Shown here piece after piece: positions 50,707 through 61,900 of a stretch of 64,000 nt of DNA. The notes beneath the pieces are model-generated. The model was not told the origin of the DNA. It saw only the letters and a program-made list of their open reading frames with translations, and ran no database searches. A program made the translations under genes and the position numbers. Within the stretch, counting starts at the first letter, position 1, and each line of letters opens with the position of its first letter. The stretch comes from Ehretia macrophylla (Eukaryota > Streptophyta > Magnoliopsida > Boraginales > Ehretiaceae), in the NCBI GenBank assembly GCA_037974665.1, contig CM075764.1, positions 117,304,325-117,368,324 on the forward strand, in the 5' to 3' direction.

Positions 50707-52410
50707 AAAAGAATTTCGTCCCGAAATTCATTCTTACCTATTGAGGTCAGTTAGATGGGTTCTAGCCATTGATATTTCTACTCCGGGCCGATGCTCGCTC
50801 CATGATCCCCTTTTCCAAAACTAATTCACTTCCAAACTTTCTCCAATTGTTAATTCGGTGTGACCCCTACTTTTGTAGTTCGTTCCTTTGAACGACTCTA
50901 TTCTCCATTTGATCTTAAGGTCAAGTTCATTAACTAAGGTTAGAATCTCTATATATAGTCATCATAGCTGCATCGGTATTCTAACTATATAACTATAACT
51001 CCAAAATCATGACTTATGTCGTGTCGATTTTGCACTCATATCTCAAAAGGAATATCCCAATAATACCACGATCCTAGGGTGACATACGCTAATTTCAATA
51101 TGATAAATCTATATCCGATTTACATACCATGTCAACTACTTCAAACTGTTATCACATAGGCCATACACAGGTTATGGATCATTTCACAATACGACCCTAT
51201 TTTTAGGAAGAACACTTCCAAACAAACTAATCAATTTCAAGTCGTCATCTATCGATAGTATCATAGTCCTTTTTATCTCATAAGTACATTAGATTAGCAA
51301 ATCTTCTAGTGACTAGTCTCCAAGTTACAGGCTCCTATTCACTAACCTCTTTTCCCGGCTTTGTTAACCGTCACGCTCGTAATCAACGAGAAAGACCGTT
51401 GAGATTCGTTAAACTCAACTCTAAGGCTTATTAAGTACCACCAACAAACTGTCGTCAAAATTGCATGGGTAAACTAATCATGTGGCACTCATTCAACTCT
51501 TCAAGTAAGTTTCATCAACTTGTGACCCACAATTTATTTCTTTATTCAAATCTCTGTCTTCAAGTTACGAAGCTCCAGAATTTCTTTTAATCTTAATCAA
51601 GACTCCTAAAGCGAATGGTTTTAACCTCAAATAAATTTCACTCACCTCAATCCAAGGTTACGTCATACTTAAGAAGATAATGGTCCCACTTACTTAGCGA
51701 CCTAGTCATTCTTTCGAACACTTAATACCCGCTAATATATCTTCAACAATAATGCTACTAAGCTAGGGTTATAGCCACGTAAGCGATATCAATGTTCCAC
51801 TAGGTTACCGGTCATACAACAATAATCCTAGGACTATAAATGGGTACCGGAATGATCTAGCTCATAGGATACTTACCATACTAACCCAAGTAGCTTGTTA
51901 CACGAAATAACTTTAAGGCTGTATCAACATAAGAATTATGACCACGAGGCATCCTTCAATATAACCTAATAGAACTTCAAAAGTAATCAACCACTCATCT
52001 AACTATCACTACGAGATTCGTCCTCTATTCAACAACCACAATTCGAAGTCCGCCAACCGCTATTCAACAACCACAACTCGAAGTCCACCAACCGCTAGTT
52101 TCTAGACGTGAAACGGTGCACTTAAATACGGTTGTCTAACAACAGTCTCTTGGGTCATCATGACTCTGATTCATATTTATTTTAACTATGTGGAATCTTA
52201 CTCTCCCCATTCACATGTTCAATTAGCTACGAGCATTAAGACTCGTTGACCTTATGTCTTAGGGTTTACTATCATCATGCTCGCGTTTTACTTCCGTTAT
52301 ATAAAACAACCTCTTTATTTGCATGACAATACGTTGTTTCTAAGGAAATGCACATAAAGGATGGATGATATTGAGGTCAAGTAATATTTTCTTAATAGGT
52401 AAATTTACCT
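50707..52410 (-). other. E3 internal region between gag and PPT, non-coding
   Basis: About 1.7 kb where a Ty3/Gypsy element would carry protease, RT, RNase H and integrase (usually over 3 kb). Both strands are closed by frequent stops and no pol motif is visible. Positions 51352-52280 are shared with E1 (11992-12890), so the sequence is an established part of this lineage rather than random insertion. It contains a 35-bp tandem duplication at 52027-52096. Confidence 0.75.
52027..52096. repeat. 35-bp tandem duplication
   Basis: Two adjacent copies starting ATTCAACAACCACAA differ by two or three bases, and each ends CCAACCGCT. E1 has one copy at the equivalent place (ending CTACCAACAGCTAG), so the duplication is specific to E3. 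Confidence 0.88.
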
Positions 52411-53266
52411 TCAACCGTGGTTACTGCTAGCAATCTGGGCACGATTCTTTTGCCACCTTGGACATTCCTTGACGAGATGTTGATCACTCCCACATCCTTT
52501 GCATTTACCAGACCTCTTCCAACATTGGGCCTCCGTGTGCCCCTTCTTGTTGCAATAGTTACATGTATCAGGATGGGGTTTAACCGTGCCTCTCGATGTG
52601 ACATGACTAAATTGGTTGACTATGGTACCCGACTGTAATCTGTTAGTAGCTGCCTTCCCCAAATTCTGGCCTTGACCCTGGGTACTCCCTCTCGTAGCCT
52701 GTCCTTGCACCCTCTGTCGTTTTGGGCATTCCTTGACCTTATGTTGATTGCTACCGCAACCATTACACCTTCTTGTTTTCCTCCAACAGTTAATCTCCAG
52801 ATGACCTCTACGTGCACAGTGAGTACAACATGGGGTTAGAATAGTAGTAACACCTCTATAAGGGCCTCGAGCTACAGGAATATCTAAACCACCCTGGCAG
52901 ACTTTCTCGACAGATAGCTACTCCAGGCTCTGTACTTGACTCGGTTGACTCGACCCTGCCACTTCCTGACTCTTTCATCTCTCAGCTTTTATTGCCTCGA
53001 AAAGAACTTCACCATAGGTGAGAAACTGAAAAGGAGCCAAGTTATTTTGAATCTTGGATCTCAGCCCTTGAATAAATCTCTAGATCTTTTTCTCAGTAGT
53101 TTATACCATTTCAGGAGCATACTGGGACAGTTGATTCAATCGGGTTTCGTACTGTGCAACCGTCAAATCCCCTTGTTTGAAGGTCACGAACTCATTCCTT
53201 CGAAGTCTCCCTCTACTTCCAAGAACTCTTCCAACCATTCTAAAAGAGGTAGCCCCACGGTATGAC
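52411..53266 (-). pseudogene. gag: Broken retrotransposon gag with four CCHC zinc knuckles
   Basis: Gag forms the retrotransposon particle, and its zinc knuckles bind RNA. The minus-strand frame ending with a stop at 52411 starts, at the 53266 edge, in the C-terminal part of a Retrotrans_gag-type domain (RRNEFVTFKQGDLTVAQYE, then LSQYAPEMV). Four zinc knuckles of the form C-X2-C-X4-H-X4-C follow at 52786-52827, 52726-52767, 52522-52563 and 52462-52503. They form two pairs 88 codons apart, each pair joined by W-[RK]-... and ending in KECP. The frame has four internal stops (53101-53103, 53080-53082, 52975-52977, 52918-52920) and lacks the N-terminal half, so it is not functional. The last ~168 codons are open. 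Plus-strand frames here are antisense shadows. Confidence 0.9.
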
Positions 53267-53643
53267 ATGTATTTATATATATACGATTATGTTACACGAG
53301 AAGCAAATGTGTACTTATATAATCATACCACATAAGAACAACTATATCTTAATGCATAGGATTGTATAATAAAACATTAACAGCTAGTGTTCAGCCTAGC
53401 ATACAAGAAACCATTGTAACATAATAAACACTTAAAGCATACGGTGCACTTGAATCACATAAGCATGTTGAGCAAATAAAACATATTGTTCACATTGGTT
53501 CATAAAAGCGCATAATATTTAATGCTCAAGCAATTAAAGCACATTAGCACACATTAACACATATAAACAAGACATCAAAATTACTTTAGGGCTTCTACCT
53601 ACGGTCCGAGAGTTAAACCCGACTAATGCCTAGTTAGCAAACT
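53267..53643 (-). other. E3 leader (5' UTR), right copy
   Basis: AT-rich sequence between the PBS and the gag fragment, nearly identical to 46740-47116. It abuts gag in mid-domain at 53266/53267, so a deletion or ligation joined leader to gag here. The stretch nearest the PBS also matches E1. Confidence 0.85.
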
Positions 53644-53657
53644 AAGCTCTGATACCA
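53644..53657 (-). promoter_or_regulatory. Primer-binding site, right copy
   Basis: The minus strand reads TGGTATCAGAGCTT, 11 nt from the LTR end at 53669. It matches initiator tRNA-Met, as in E1 and the left copy, and defines 53669-57259 as the 5' LTR. Confidence 0.93.
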
Positions 53658-53668
53658 TTTCTCTAAGG

Positions 53669-56600
53669 TGTTACGCCCCAACCCGGCCTATAAAGGTTAG
53701 ACTAGGGTATGATCTAAACATTCAAGTCATATCTCGTACTTAACCGTTCATGAAAGTTTAACACTTACCATTTTAGCCTAGACTCCACAATTTTCCAGAA
53801 AACCGGCAGCATAACGGCTGTAATTGGGCTCTTTAGTTTGACCTAATTCTCTAAACGCCTCAAAATTTCCAATCTCAATTTCATTTCCAACTAAGATTAC
53901 TATTTACCGTCAATTGAAACGCCTACTAGTTATCTCGAAGTCTCATTTGATTAATAACCTAGCATGATACTATGTCTCGTTTGTTTGTTAATCCTCATTA
54001 CAAAAGTACATATTGATCTTAGTTTAACAATGAGTACCTGCTTTAAATTGGTTAGGTTCATTACTTAATCCTTACCTGATACTTCATAATCCTATGATAG
54101 ATACTAGCCAATAACGATAGCAAAACGACCATAGTAGTGCCTATCTAGTTATTATCAGCACAAGCCAAAATTAGACCCCAAATTACAACGGGGGTCTTTT
54201 ACATTACAAACATTAAGCAACATGAAAAGAAATAGTCTTCAAGTAGCATAGTGTTCGCAAATGGCCATAATCAAGCAAAACACATAGGACAGGCATTCAT
54301 TCCAAGGAATCATCGTTAGGACCGTTGTCCTCGGGTACCTGTTCTTGATCTTCTTCACCTGAGATGATAAAATAGGGTGAGTCCTTATGAACTCAGCGAG
54401 GGGGAACTACAAATAGGTTTTGAAACTCATTTTCCGGTTCAACTTATGAAAACCCTTTTTGCAAGCATGAATGTATCACAATTAAGTACATAACAATAAT
54501 ATAAAAGTAAAGGAACACAATTACATGTATTTCCTCCCCGAGGTCCTCTAGGAACCAAGCGAGAGTACTTACACACATAGTGAAAAGGATACGGTGAGCT
54601 TTTGCTCTCAGTTCATTCCTAGTATCAATTGTTGTGGCCAACTTCAAATCATCCCTTTATCACGCCAAATGGGTGTACTCCGGATGTACCCTGAAATCCT
54701 ACAACCCAACTCTCCGAGGAAGTCTAGTCCCCAAGCGAGAGAAGGAATTGGACAGTGGTAGTCACGGTTGCACCGGCAAGCCCGATGCCGCCCGGTGTGC
54801 GTGAACGCTACCACGCCAGAATGAAAGGTTGCAACCTTGTATGCAATGCACATTTATGACATTTAATATATCACATTAGGAGGACAACAAAGTAGGTTGC
54901 CTCCGGACAGTCATAAGATTGCACATTGACAAGTAAACAAGCGAGGCACGATATGACAGGCAATTTCACTTATAAAGCACATGGAGTCATATGAGTATTA
55001 AACGGGCAGCCATGTAACGCATGTAAATCAAGTCATATAACTCACTTCGAAGTTCACGTAATCAAATAACAAGATTATTCAACATGCAACGACATCTACG
55101 TGGATTCGGGTGCAAGAAAAACCTACTTGTCAACATGTAATCATCAAGATTGCATTTAGGGCTACAATGGCAATTACGGGCAGCCTACTAAACATATAAT
55201 TAAACACGATATTCATAGGATCAACACTTAGTGAATTTACCTAGTCACTAGGGTTTCCATTTTGTGCTTACCCGTGCGATTAAGCCCCAAGTCAACTTCA
55301 AAATCAATCTCAAGCCATGCATCGATTAATTCAATCATCAAGTATTCAAAACAGTCCACACAACATCCCAATGCCATAGTCCGAAGCATTTAATTCAACA
55401 AGAGAAGTTACAACAATTTTTCCAAGCATATCACTAAGTGAAACCCTCACTGCAATGGGCTGTTTTCTCACAATCATTAAGACAAGCAAACAATCTACAA
55501 TTCCAGTGAATAAGATGTCAAATTAAAGCTTAAGAATTTAACTAAATTCAAAAACAAACCTCGCATCATTTGGAGTTCGGGTTCAATAGTTATAGCCAAA
55601 ACAGTGAGATTGCACAAAACTGTCCAGATTTGAACACATTTCAATACTTGTCATTTTTGAGGTCCTTAGGTTCCGATTTAGCCTTAGTCCATTTCTGACA
55701 AAAATGTCCAGAACTGAAATATCTAGCAGTACACCCAATTTCAGGAATTTTTGATATCATTTACTAAGTCCAAAATGGTTCGTTCTACGAGGTCAGTGAA
55801 TCTGCCAAAACCTGCTTCATTTTTCCAGACTTCCAGATTTGGACACATTTTAATGATTTGCCATTTTGAGGACCTTAAATTCAAAATTAGCTTTGGCGTA
55901 TTTCTGAGAAAAATGTTCAGAACTGGCGAAACTAGTTACCTACCAATTTTCACGCATTTTCAACATCATTTGCCTAGCCACAATTATATCGCACCAACAA
56001 GACAGAAAGCTGTCACAAATCCGAATTCATCTATCACCACTTTCTAGCTCAAAATCTTGCCATGCATGGTTATAAAAGCTTATGAACACACATATATCTC
56101 AAGTACAGAAGCAAAGATAAACATTTAAGAGCATGCATGTGGGTTTTTGAAAGATTTTCAAGAAGTTCTAGCCCTCACCTTAGCAAAACAACAAGAAGAT
56201 GCACAAGACTCTTGGTGAAGCACAAAGTTGATCTTCTTCCTTGCTTAGCCAAGACACCAACTCGATTTTATCTATTTTTCCTAGCTTAGTTACCAAGTTC
56301 TTAGTAGGTGCATGTGGTTAGAACAAGAAGAAAAGAAATGGAAGCTAGCAAACTCACCTAGGCCGAAATGGTTGTTCAAAGAGCTTACATGTGTGATTCT
56401 TGCAACTTAGCTTGCTTAGTCGAGCTTCTTAGCTACTTGCTTGCCTTGATGAACCATGGAAAGATGAAGATGAGCTATGGAGTGAATGAACTCAGCCAAA
56501 GCCGAGAGAGAGAGAGAAGAATGAGAGGGAGAGAGAGAAATGTGAGGAGATGAGAGAAATGAAAGAAAAATGAAGGCTTTGCAAAAGATGAAGCATGTGT

Positions 56601-57259
56601 CGGCCTTGGGCATACAAAAAATCAGATTTGTGTCTTCAAGAAGCATGGTTTTTGAATTATCTAGCATGGGCAAGGAGCCTATGTCGAGATTGGTGGAGTT
56701 TTGAGGAGTTTTGAGCTAATTTTTTTATGCATTTGTGTCATAACTTGTCATAGAATTGTCTAGAATAAATTTTGAATTGAGCAAGCAAGCATAAATGCCA
56801 CAAGGTGGTCAGCCAAGGCATGAAAAAATCTGATTTTTTGTCATCTTTTGAACATTATTTAATTGTGTGTTGAAAGTGCAAAAGAATAAGGAATAAAGAA
56901 TAAGGAATGTTTAGTTTTTTGTAAGATTTTGTCTTCTAGTGAGTTGAATTAGTAATTTAATATTAGTTAGTGAGATTTGTAGGATTAATTATTGATCTAG
57001 TGCTTCGTGTAAGATGCTTTCTTGTTTAGTGTGAGGGCACGCTTTCCTAGGTCTACGGCACGCACTACGAGGTAAGACACGAACGACGAGACGAATGCAC
57101 ATTTTTCAAGTAAATGCACACAACCCTAAATGGATGCACGTAATTCAATTCAAGGCACACAAAACGAAACACAATTCTTAAACCTAGGTCAAGGCATACA
57201 AATCTAGGTTAGGGCACACGAAACGAGGTATCGCACGCAAATCGAGATCGGGCTTCACA
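53669..57259 (-). repeat. E3 5' LTR, right copy (3,591 bp)
   Basis: A complete LTR on the minus strand, from TGTGAAGCCC (57259) to GGGGCGTAACA (53669); both ends carry single changes from E1/E2 (TGTGAGGCCC, GCGTGACA). Landmarks are a short motif array (57036-57259), GA-rich tract (56503), CCATGCATGG (56060-56069), paired ~200-bp units (about 55610-56005) and the palindrome (54825). It lies directly against satellite on the right (TCGTGAGCC, phase 184), so this is an authentic element end. Confidence 0.93.
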
Positions 57260-58099
57260 TCGTGAGCCATGAAAAGGACGACAACCTAATCGATCACATT
57301 ACTATTACCGAATCCCACAGCACCTTGGGCAAGACAACTTCACTTCACGTAGAGGCTGGGCCCGCAGAGCGAGTGCGTGGGGCTTGTGACCAGGTATCCG
57401 TCGCTCCGGTGCCCATAACTTTTGATCGGTAAGGAGTTACGCAGCGCACAGCATACCGTTGGAAAGCTATCCGAGAGCTCTATGACGGGGGCAACAAGTC
57501 TGCTTGGCTGCGCCTATTTTCGAAGCCCAAAATCGAACATATTCATCAGTTTCGGGACACATTTCTTTTTTTTCGCTATTTTTCCGTCCCAGATCGTACG
57601 TCGTGAGCCGCGAAAAGGACGGCAACCTAATCCATCACATTACTATTACCGAATCCCATGGCACCTTGGGCAAGACAACTTCACTTCACATAGTGGCTGG
57701 GCCCGCAAACCGAAGGCGTGGGGCTTGTGACCAGGTATTCGTCGCTCTGGTGCCTATAATTTTTGATTCATAAGGATTTACGCGGCGTACAACATTCCGT
57801 TGGAAAGCTCTATGAGAGCTCTACGATGGGGGCACCTAGAATGCTTGACTGCATCTATTTTCGGTGCCCAAAATCGAACATTTTCATTAGTTTTGGGACA
57901 CTTTCCTTCTTTTGCGCTGTTTTTTCATCCCGGATCGTACCTCGTCAGCTGCAAAAAGGACGATAACCTAATCCATCACATTTCTATTACCGAATCCCAC
58001 GGCACCTTGAGCAAGACAACTTCACTTCACATAGAGGTTGGGCCCGTAAATCGAAGGCGTAGGGCTTGTGACCAGGTATCCGTCGCTCTGGTGCCCATA

Positions 58100-58620
58100 C
58101 CTTTTGATCCGTAAGGAGTTACGCAGCACACAACATACCGTTGGAAAGCTCTCTAAGAGCTCTACGATGGGGGCAACAAGCTAAATTTGCTGTGCCCATT
58201 TTCGGATCCCAAAATTGAACGTTTTCATCAATTTCGGGACACTTTTCCTCTTTTTCGCTGTTTTTCCGTCCCGGATCGTATGTCGTGTGCCGCGAAAAGG
58301 ACGACAACATAATCCATCCGTTGGAAGGCTCTCTGAGAGCTCTATAATGGGGGCACCTGGCATGCTCCGCTGCGTCTATTTTCAGAGCCCAAAATCAAAC
58401 ATTTTCATAAGTTTTGGGACACTTTTCTTCTGTTGCGCTGTTTTTCTGTCCTGGATCGTACGTCGTGAGCCGCGAAAAGAACGAGAACCTAATCCATCAC
58501 ATTTCTATTACCGAATCCCATGGCACCTTGGGCAAGACAACTTCACTTCACGTAGAGGCTGGGCCCGCAGAGCGAGGGCGTGGGGCTTGTGACCAGGTAT
58601 CCGTCGTTCCGGTGCCCATA
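58100..58620 (+). repeat. Fused satellite unit with recurrent ~160-bp deletion
   Basis: 521 bp between two unit starts: a full front half, a jump from AATCCATC (phase ~218) to CGTTGGAAGGCTC (phase ~40), then a normal remainder. The same junction recurs at 60200 and 61743 with minor changes (CCATCCG or CCATCTG), so all three descend from one deletion. Confidence 0.9.
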
Positions 58621-58961
58621 ACTTTTGATCCGTAAGGAGTTACGCGGCGCACAACATACTGTTGGAAAGATCTCTAAGAGCATTATGATGGGGGCACCAA
58701 GCCTGCTATGTTGCGCCAGTTTTCAAAGTCCAAAATTGAACCTTTTCATCTATTTCGGGATACTTTTCTTCTTTTACGCTATTTTTCCGTCCCAGATCGT
58801 ATGTCGTGAGCCGCGAAAAGGACGACAACCTAATCCATCACATTTTTATTACCGAATCCAACAGCACCTTGGGCAAGACAAGTTCACTTCACGTAGAGGC
58901 TGGGCCCGCAAACCGAGGGCGCGGGGCTTATGACCAGGTATTCGACGCTCCGGTGCCCATA
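58621..58961 (+). repeat. Representative satellite monomer (341 bp)
   Basis: A full-length unit used here to define phase. Landmarks are ACTTTTGAT at 1-9, GTTGGAAAG at 41-49, a dyad of the AGCTCTC/GAGAGCT type at about 47-62 (diverged in this copy, perfect in most), a variable subtype segment at 71-90, CCCAAAAT at about 109-116, a pyrimidine-rich run TTTTCTTCTTTT at 144-155, ATCGTACGTCG at 176-186 (CGTATG here), CGAAAAGGACGACAACC at 194-210, ATTACCGAATCC at 228-239, GGGCAAGACAA at 251-261, CTTCACTTCACGTAGAGG at about 262-279, TGGGCCCGC at 281-289 and GACCAGGTAT near 312. The length equals two nucleosome repeats of about 170 bp. I found no convincing half-unit internal repeat, so 341 bp is the basic unit. 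Confidence 0.9.
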
Positions 58962-61900
58962 ACTTTTGATCCATAAGGAGTTACGCGGTGCACAGCATAC
59001 CGTTGGAAAGCTCTCTGAGAGCTCTACGACTGGGTCATGTAGCATGTTCAGCTGCGCCTATTTTTAGAGCCCAAAATTTAACATTTTACTAAGTTTTGGG
59101 TCATTTTTATTCTTTTGCGCTGTTTTTCCGTCCCGGATCGTACGTTGTGAGCCGCGAAAAGGACGATAACCTAATCCATCAAATTTATATTACTGAATGC
59201 CACGGTACTTTGGGCAAGGCAACCTCACTTCACGTAGAGGCTGGGCCCGAAAACAGAGGGCGAGGGGCTTGTGACCAGGTATCCGTCGCTCCGGTGCCCA
59301 TAACTTTTGATCCGTAAGGAGTTACGCAGCACACAGCATACCGTTGGAAAGCTCTCCGAGAGCTCTACGACTGGGGTAACAAGTCTGCTTGGCTGCACCT
59401 ATTTTAGAAGCCCAAAATCGAATATATTCATCAGTTTCGGGACACATTTTTTCTTTTTCGCTGTTTTTTCGTCCCGGATCGTACGTCGTGAGCCGTGAAA
59501 AGGACGACAACCTAATTCATCACATTACTATTACCGAATCCCACGGCACCTTGGGCAAGACAACTTCACTTCACGTATAGGCTGGGCCCACAAACCGAGG
59601 GCGTGGGGCTTGTGACCAGGTATTCGTAGCTTCAGTGCCCATAACTTTTGATCCATAAGGAGTTACGCGACGTACAACATTCCGTTGGAAAACTCTGTGA
59701 GAGTTCTACGATGGGGGCACCTAGCATGCTTGGCTTCGTCTTTTTTCGAAGCCCAAAATTGAACATTTTCATTAGTTTTGGGACACTTTTCATCTTTTGC
59801 GCTGTTTTTTTTATCCCGGATCATACGTCGTCAGCCGCGAAAAGGACGATAACCTAATCCATCACATTTCTATTACCGAATCCCACGGCACCTTGAGCAA
59901 GACAACTTCACTTCACGTAGAGGCTGGGCCCGTAAATCGAAGGCATGGGGCTTGTGACCAGGTATCCGTCGCTCCGGTGCCCATACCTTTTGATCCGTAA
60001 GGAGTTACGCGGTGCACAATATACCGTTAGAAAGCTCTTTGAGAGCTCTACGATGGGGGCAACAAGCCTAATTTGCTGTGCCTGTTTTCGAATACCAAAA
60101 TTGAACATTTTCATCAGTTTCGCGACACTTTTCCTCTTTTGCGCTGCTTTTTCGTCCCGGATCGTACGTCGTGAGCCGCAAAAAAGACGACAACCTAATC
60201 CATCCGTTGGAATGCTCTTTGAGAGTTCTACGGCGGGGGCACCTAGCATGCTCCACTGCGTCTATTTTCGGAGACCAAAATCAAACATTTTCATAAGTTT
60301 TGGGACACTTTTCTTTTGTTGTATTATTTTTCTGTCTCGGATCGTACCTTGTGAGCCACTAAAAGGACGACAACCTAATCCATCACATTTCTATTATTGA
60401 ATCCCACGGCATCTTGGGCAAGACAACTTCACTTCACGTAGAGGCTGGGCCCACAAACCGAGGGCGTGGGGCTTGTGACTAGGTATCTGTCGCTCCGGTG
60501 CCCATAACATTTGATCCGTAAGAAGTTACGCGGCGCACAGCATACCGTTGGAAAGCTCTCGGAAAGCTCTACGACGAGGGCACCTAGCATGCTAGGCTGC
60601 GTCTATTTTCGGAGCCCGATATCAAATATTTTTATCAGTTTTTGGACACTTTTTTTCTTTTGTGCTGTTTTTCCGTCTCGTATCGTATGACGTGAGCCGC
60701 GAAAAGGATGACAACCTAATCCATCACATTCTATTACCTAATCCCACGGCACCTTGGGCAAGACAACCTCATTTCACGCAGAGACTGGGCTCGCAAATCG
60801 AGGGCATGGGGCTTGTGACCAGGTATCCGTCGCTCCGGTGCCCATAAATTTTGATCCGTAAGGAGTTACGCAATGCACAACATACTGTTAGAAAGCTCTC
60901 TAGGTGCTTTACGACGGGGGCACCAAGCCAGCCCTGCTGCGCCAGCTTTCAAAGCCCAAAATCGAACGTTTTCATCAGTTTCTGGACACTTTTCTACTTT
61001 ATGCTATTTTTCCATCCCGGATCGTATGTCGCGAGCCGCGGAAAGGACGACAACCTAATCCATCACATTTCTATTACCGAATCCAACGGCTCCTTGGGCA
61101 AGACAACTTCACTTCACGTAGAGGCTGGGCCCGAAAACTGAGGGCGTGGGGCTTGTAACCAGGTATCCGACGCTCCAGTGCCCATGACTTTTGATCCATA
61201 AGGAGTTACGCGGCGCACAGCATACCGTTGGAAAGATCTCTGAGAGCTCTACGGCTGGGTCACGTAGCATGTTCGGCTGCACCTATTTTCGGAGCCCAAA
61301 ATAGAATATTTTTCTAAGTTTTGGGTCATTTTCTCTTCTTTTGCGCTGTTTTTTCGTCCCGGATCGTATGTTATGAGCCGCGAAATGGACCACAACCTAA
61401 TCAATCAAATTTCTATTACTAAATCCCATGGTACCTTGGGCAAGGCAACCTCACTTCACGTAGAGGCTAGGCCCGCAAACAGAGGGCGTGGGGTTTGTGA
61501 CCAGGTATCCGTCGCTCCGGTGCCCATAACTTTTGATTCGTAAGGAGTTACGCAGCGCACAGCATACCGTTGGAAAACTCTCTGAGAGCTCTACGACGGG
61601 GGCAGCAAGCCTAATTTGCTGCACCTATTTTTGGATTCCAAAATCGAACGTTAATATCAGTTTCGGGACACTTTTCCTCTTTTGCGCTATTTTTCCGTCC
61701 TAGACCGTACGTCGTGAGCCGTGAAAAAGACGACAACCTAATCCATCTGTTGGAATGCTCTCTGAGAGCTCTACGACGGAGGCACCTAGCATGCTCCACT
61801 GCGTCTATTTTCGGAGCACAAAATCAAACATTTTCTTAAGTTTTGGGACACTTTTCTTCTGTTGCGCTATTTTTTTGTCCCGGATCGTACATCGTGAGCC

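Larger units (their letters stand above)
46731..57259 (-). mobile_element. E3: rearranged gag-only long-LTR retrotransposon
   Basis: A minus-strand element. Read leftward from 57259: 5' LTR, PBS, leader, gag fragment, 1.7 kb non-coding internal region, PPT, 3' LTR, then again PBS and leader, ending abruptly at satellite near 46740. The segment 46740-50693 is a near copy of 53267-57259, with the same leader edge (ATGTATTTATATATATACG) in both. The repeat unit (46740 to 53266) is 6,527 bp. In one 190-bp LTR stretch I counted about 11 mismatches between copies. No protease, RT, RNase H or integrase is visible, so it is non-autonomous. The right edge is a true LTR end; the left edge is not. Satellite phase is 272 on the left and 184 on the right, so no target duplication is expected or seen. 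Confidence 0.88.

Noticed and set aside
52936-53265. 109-codon plus-strand frame, with another at 52417-52638
   Set aside because: Both are antisense to the gag frame, whose zinc knuckles and gag motif are on the minus strand.
11992-57259. A pol gene (RT, RNase H, integrase) in E1 or E3
   Set aside because: I searched the internal regions on both strands for long frames and typical motifs and found none; only gag is supported.
46731-57259. E3 as a normal full-length element with a target-site duplication
   Set aside because: The left edge is leader sequence, not an LTR end, and the satellite phases on the two sides do not meet, so a TSD cannot be defined.
58621-58961. The 341-bp monomer as a dimer of two ~170-bp repeats
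   Set aside because: Comparing the two halves by eye gave only short, scattered similarity (around ATCGAACG/ATCGTACG), not enough to claim a half-unit repeat.
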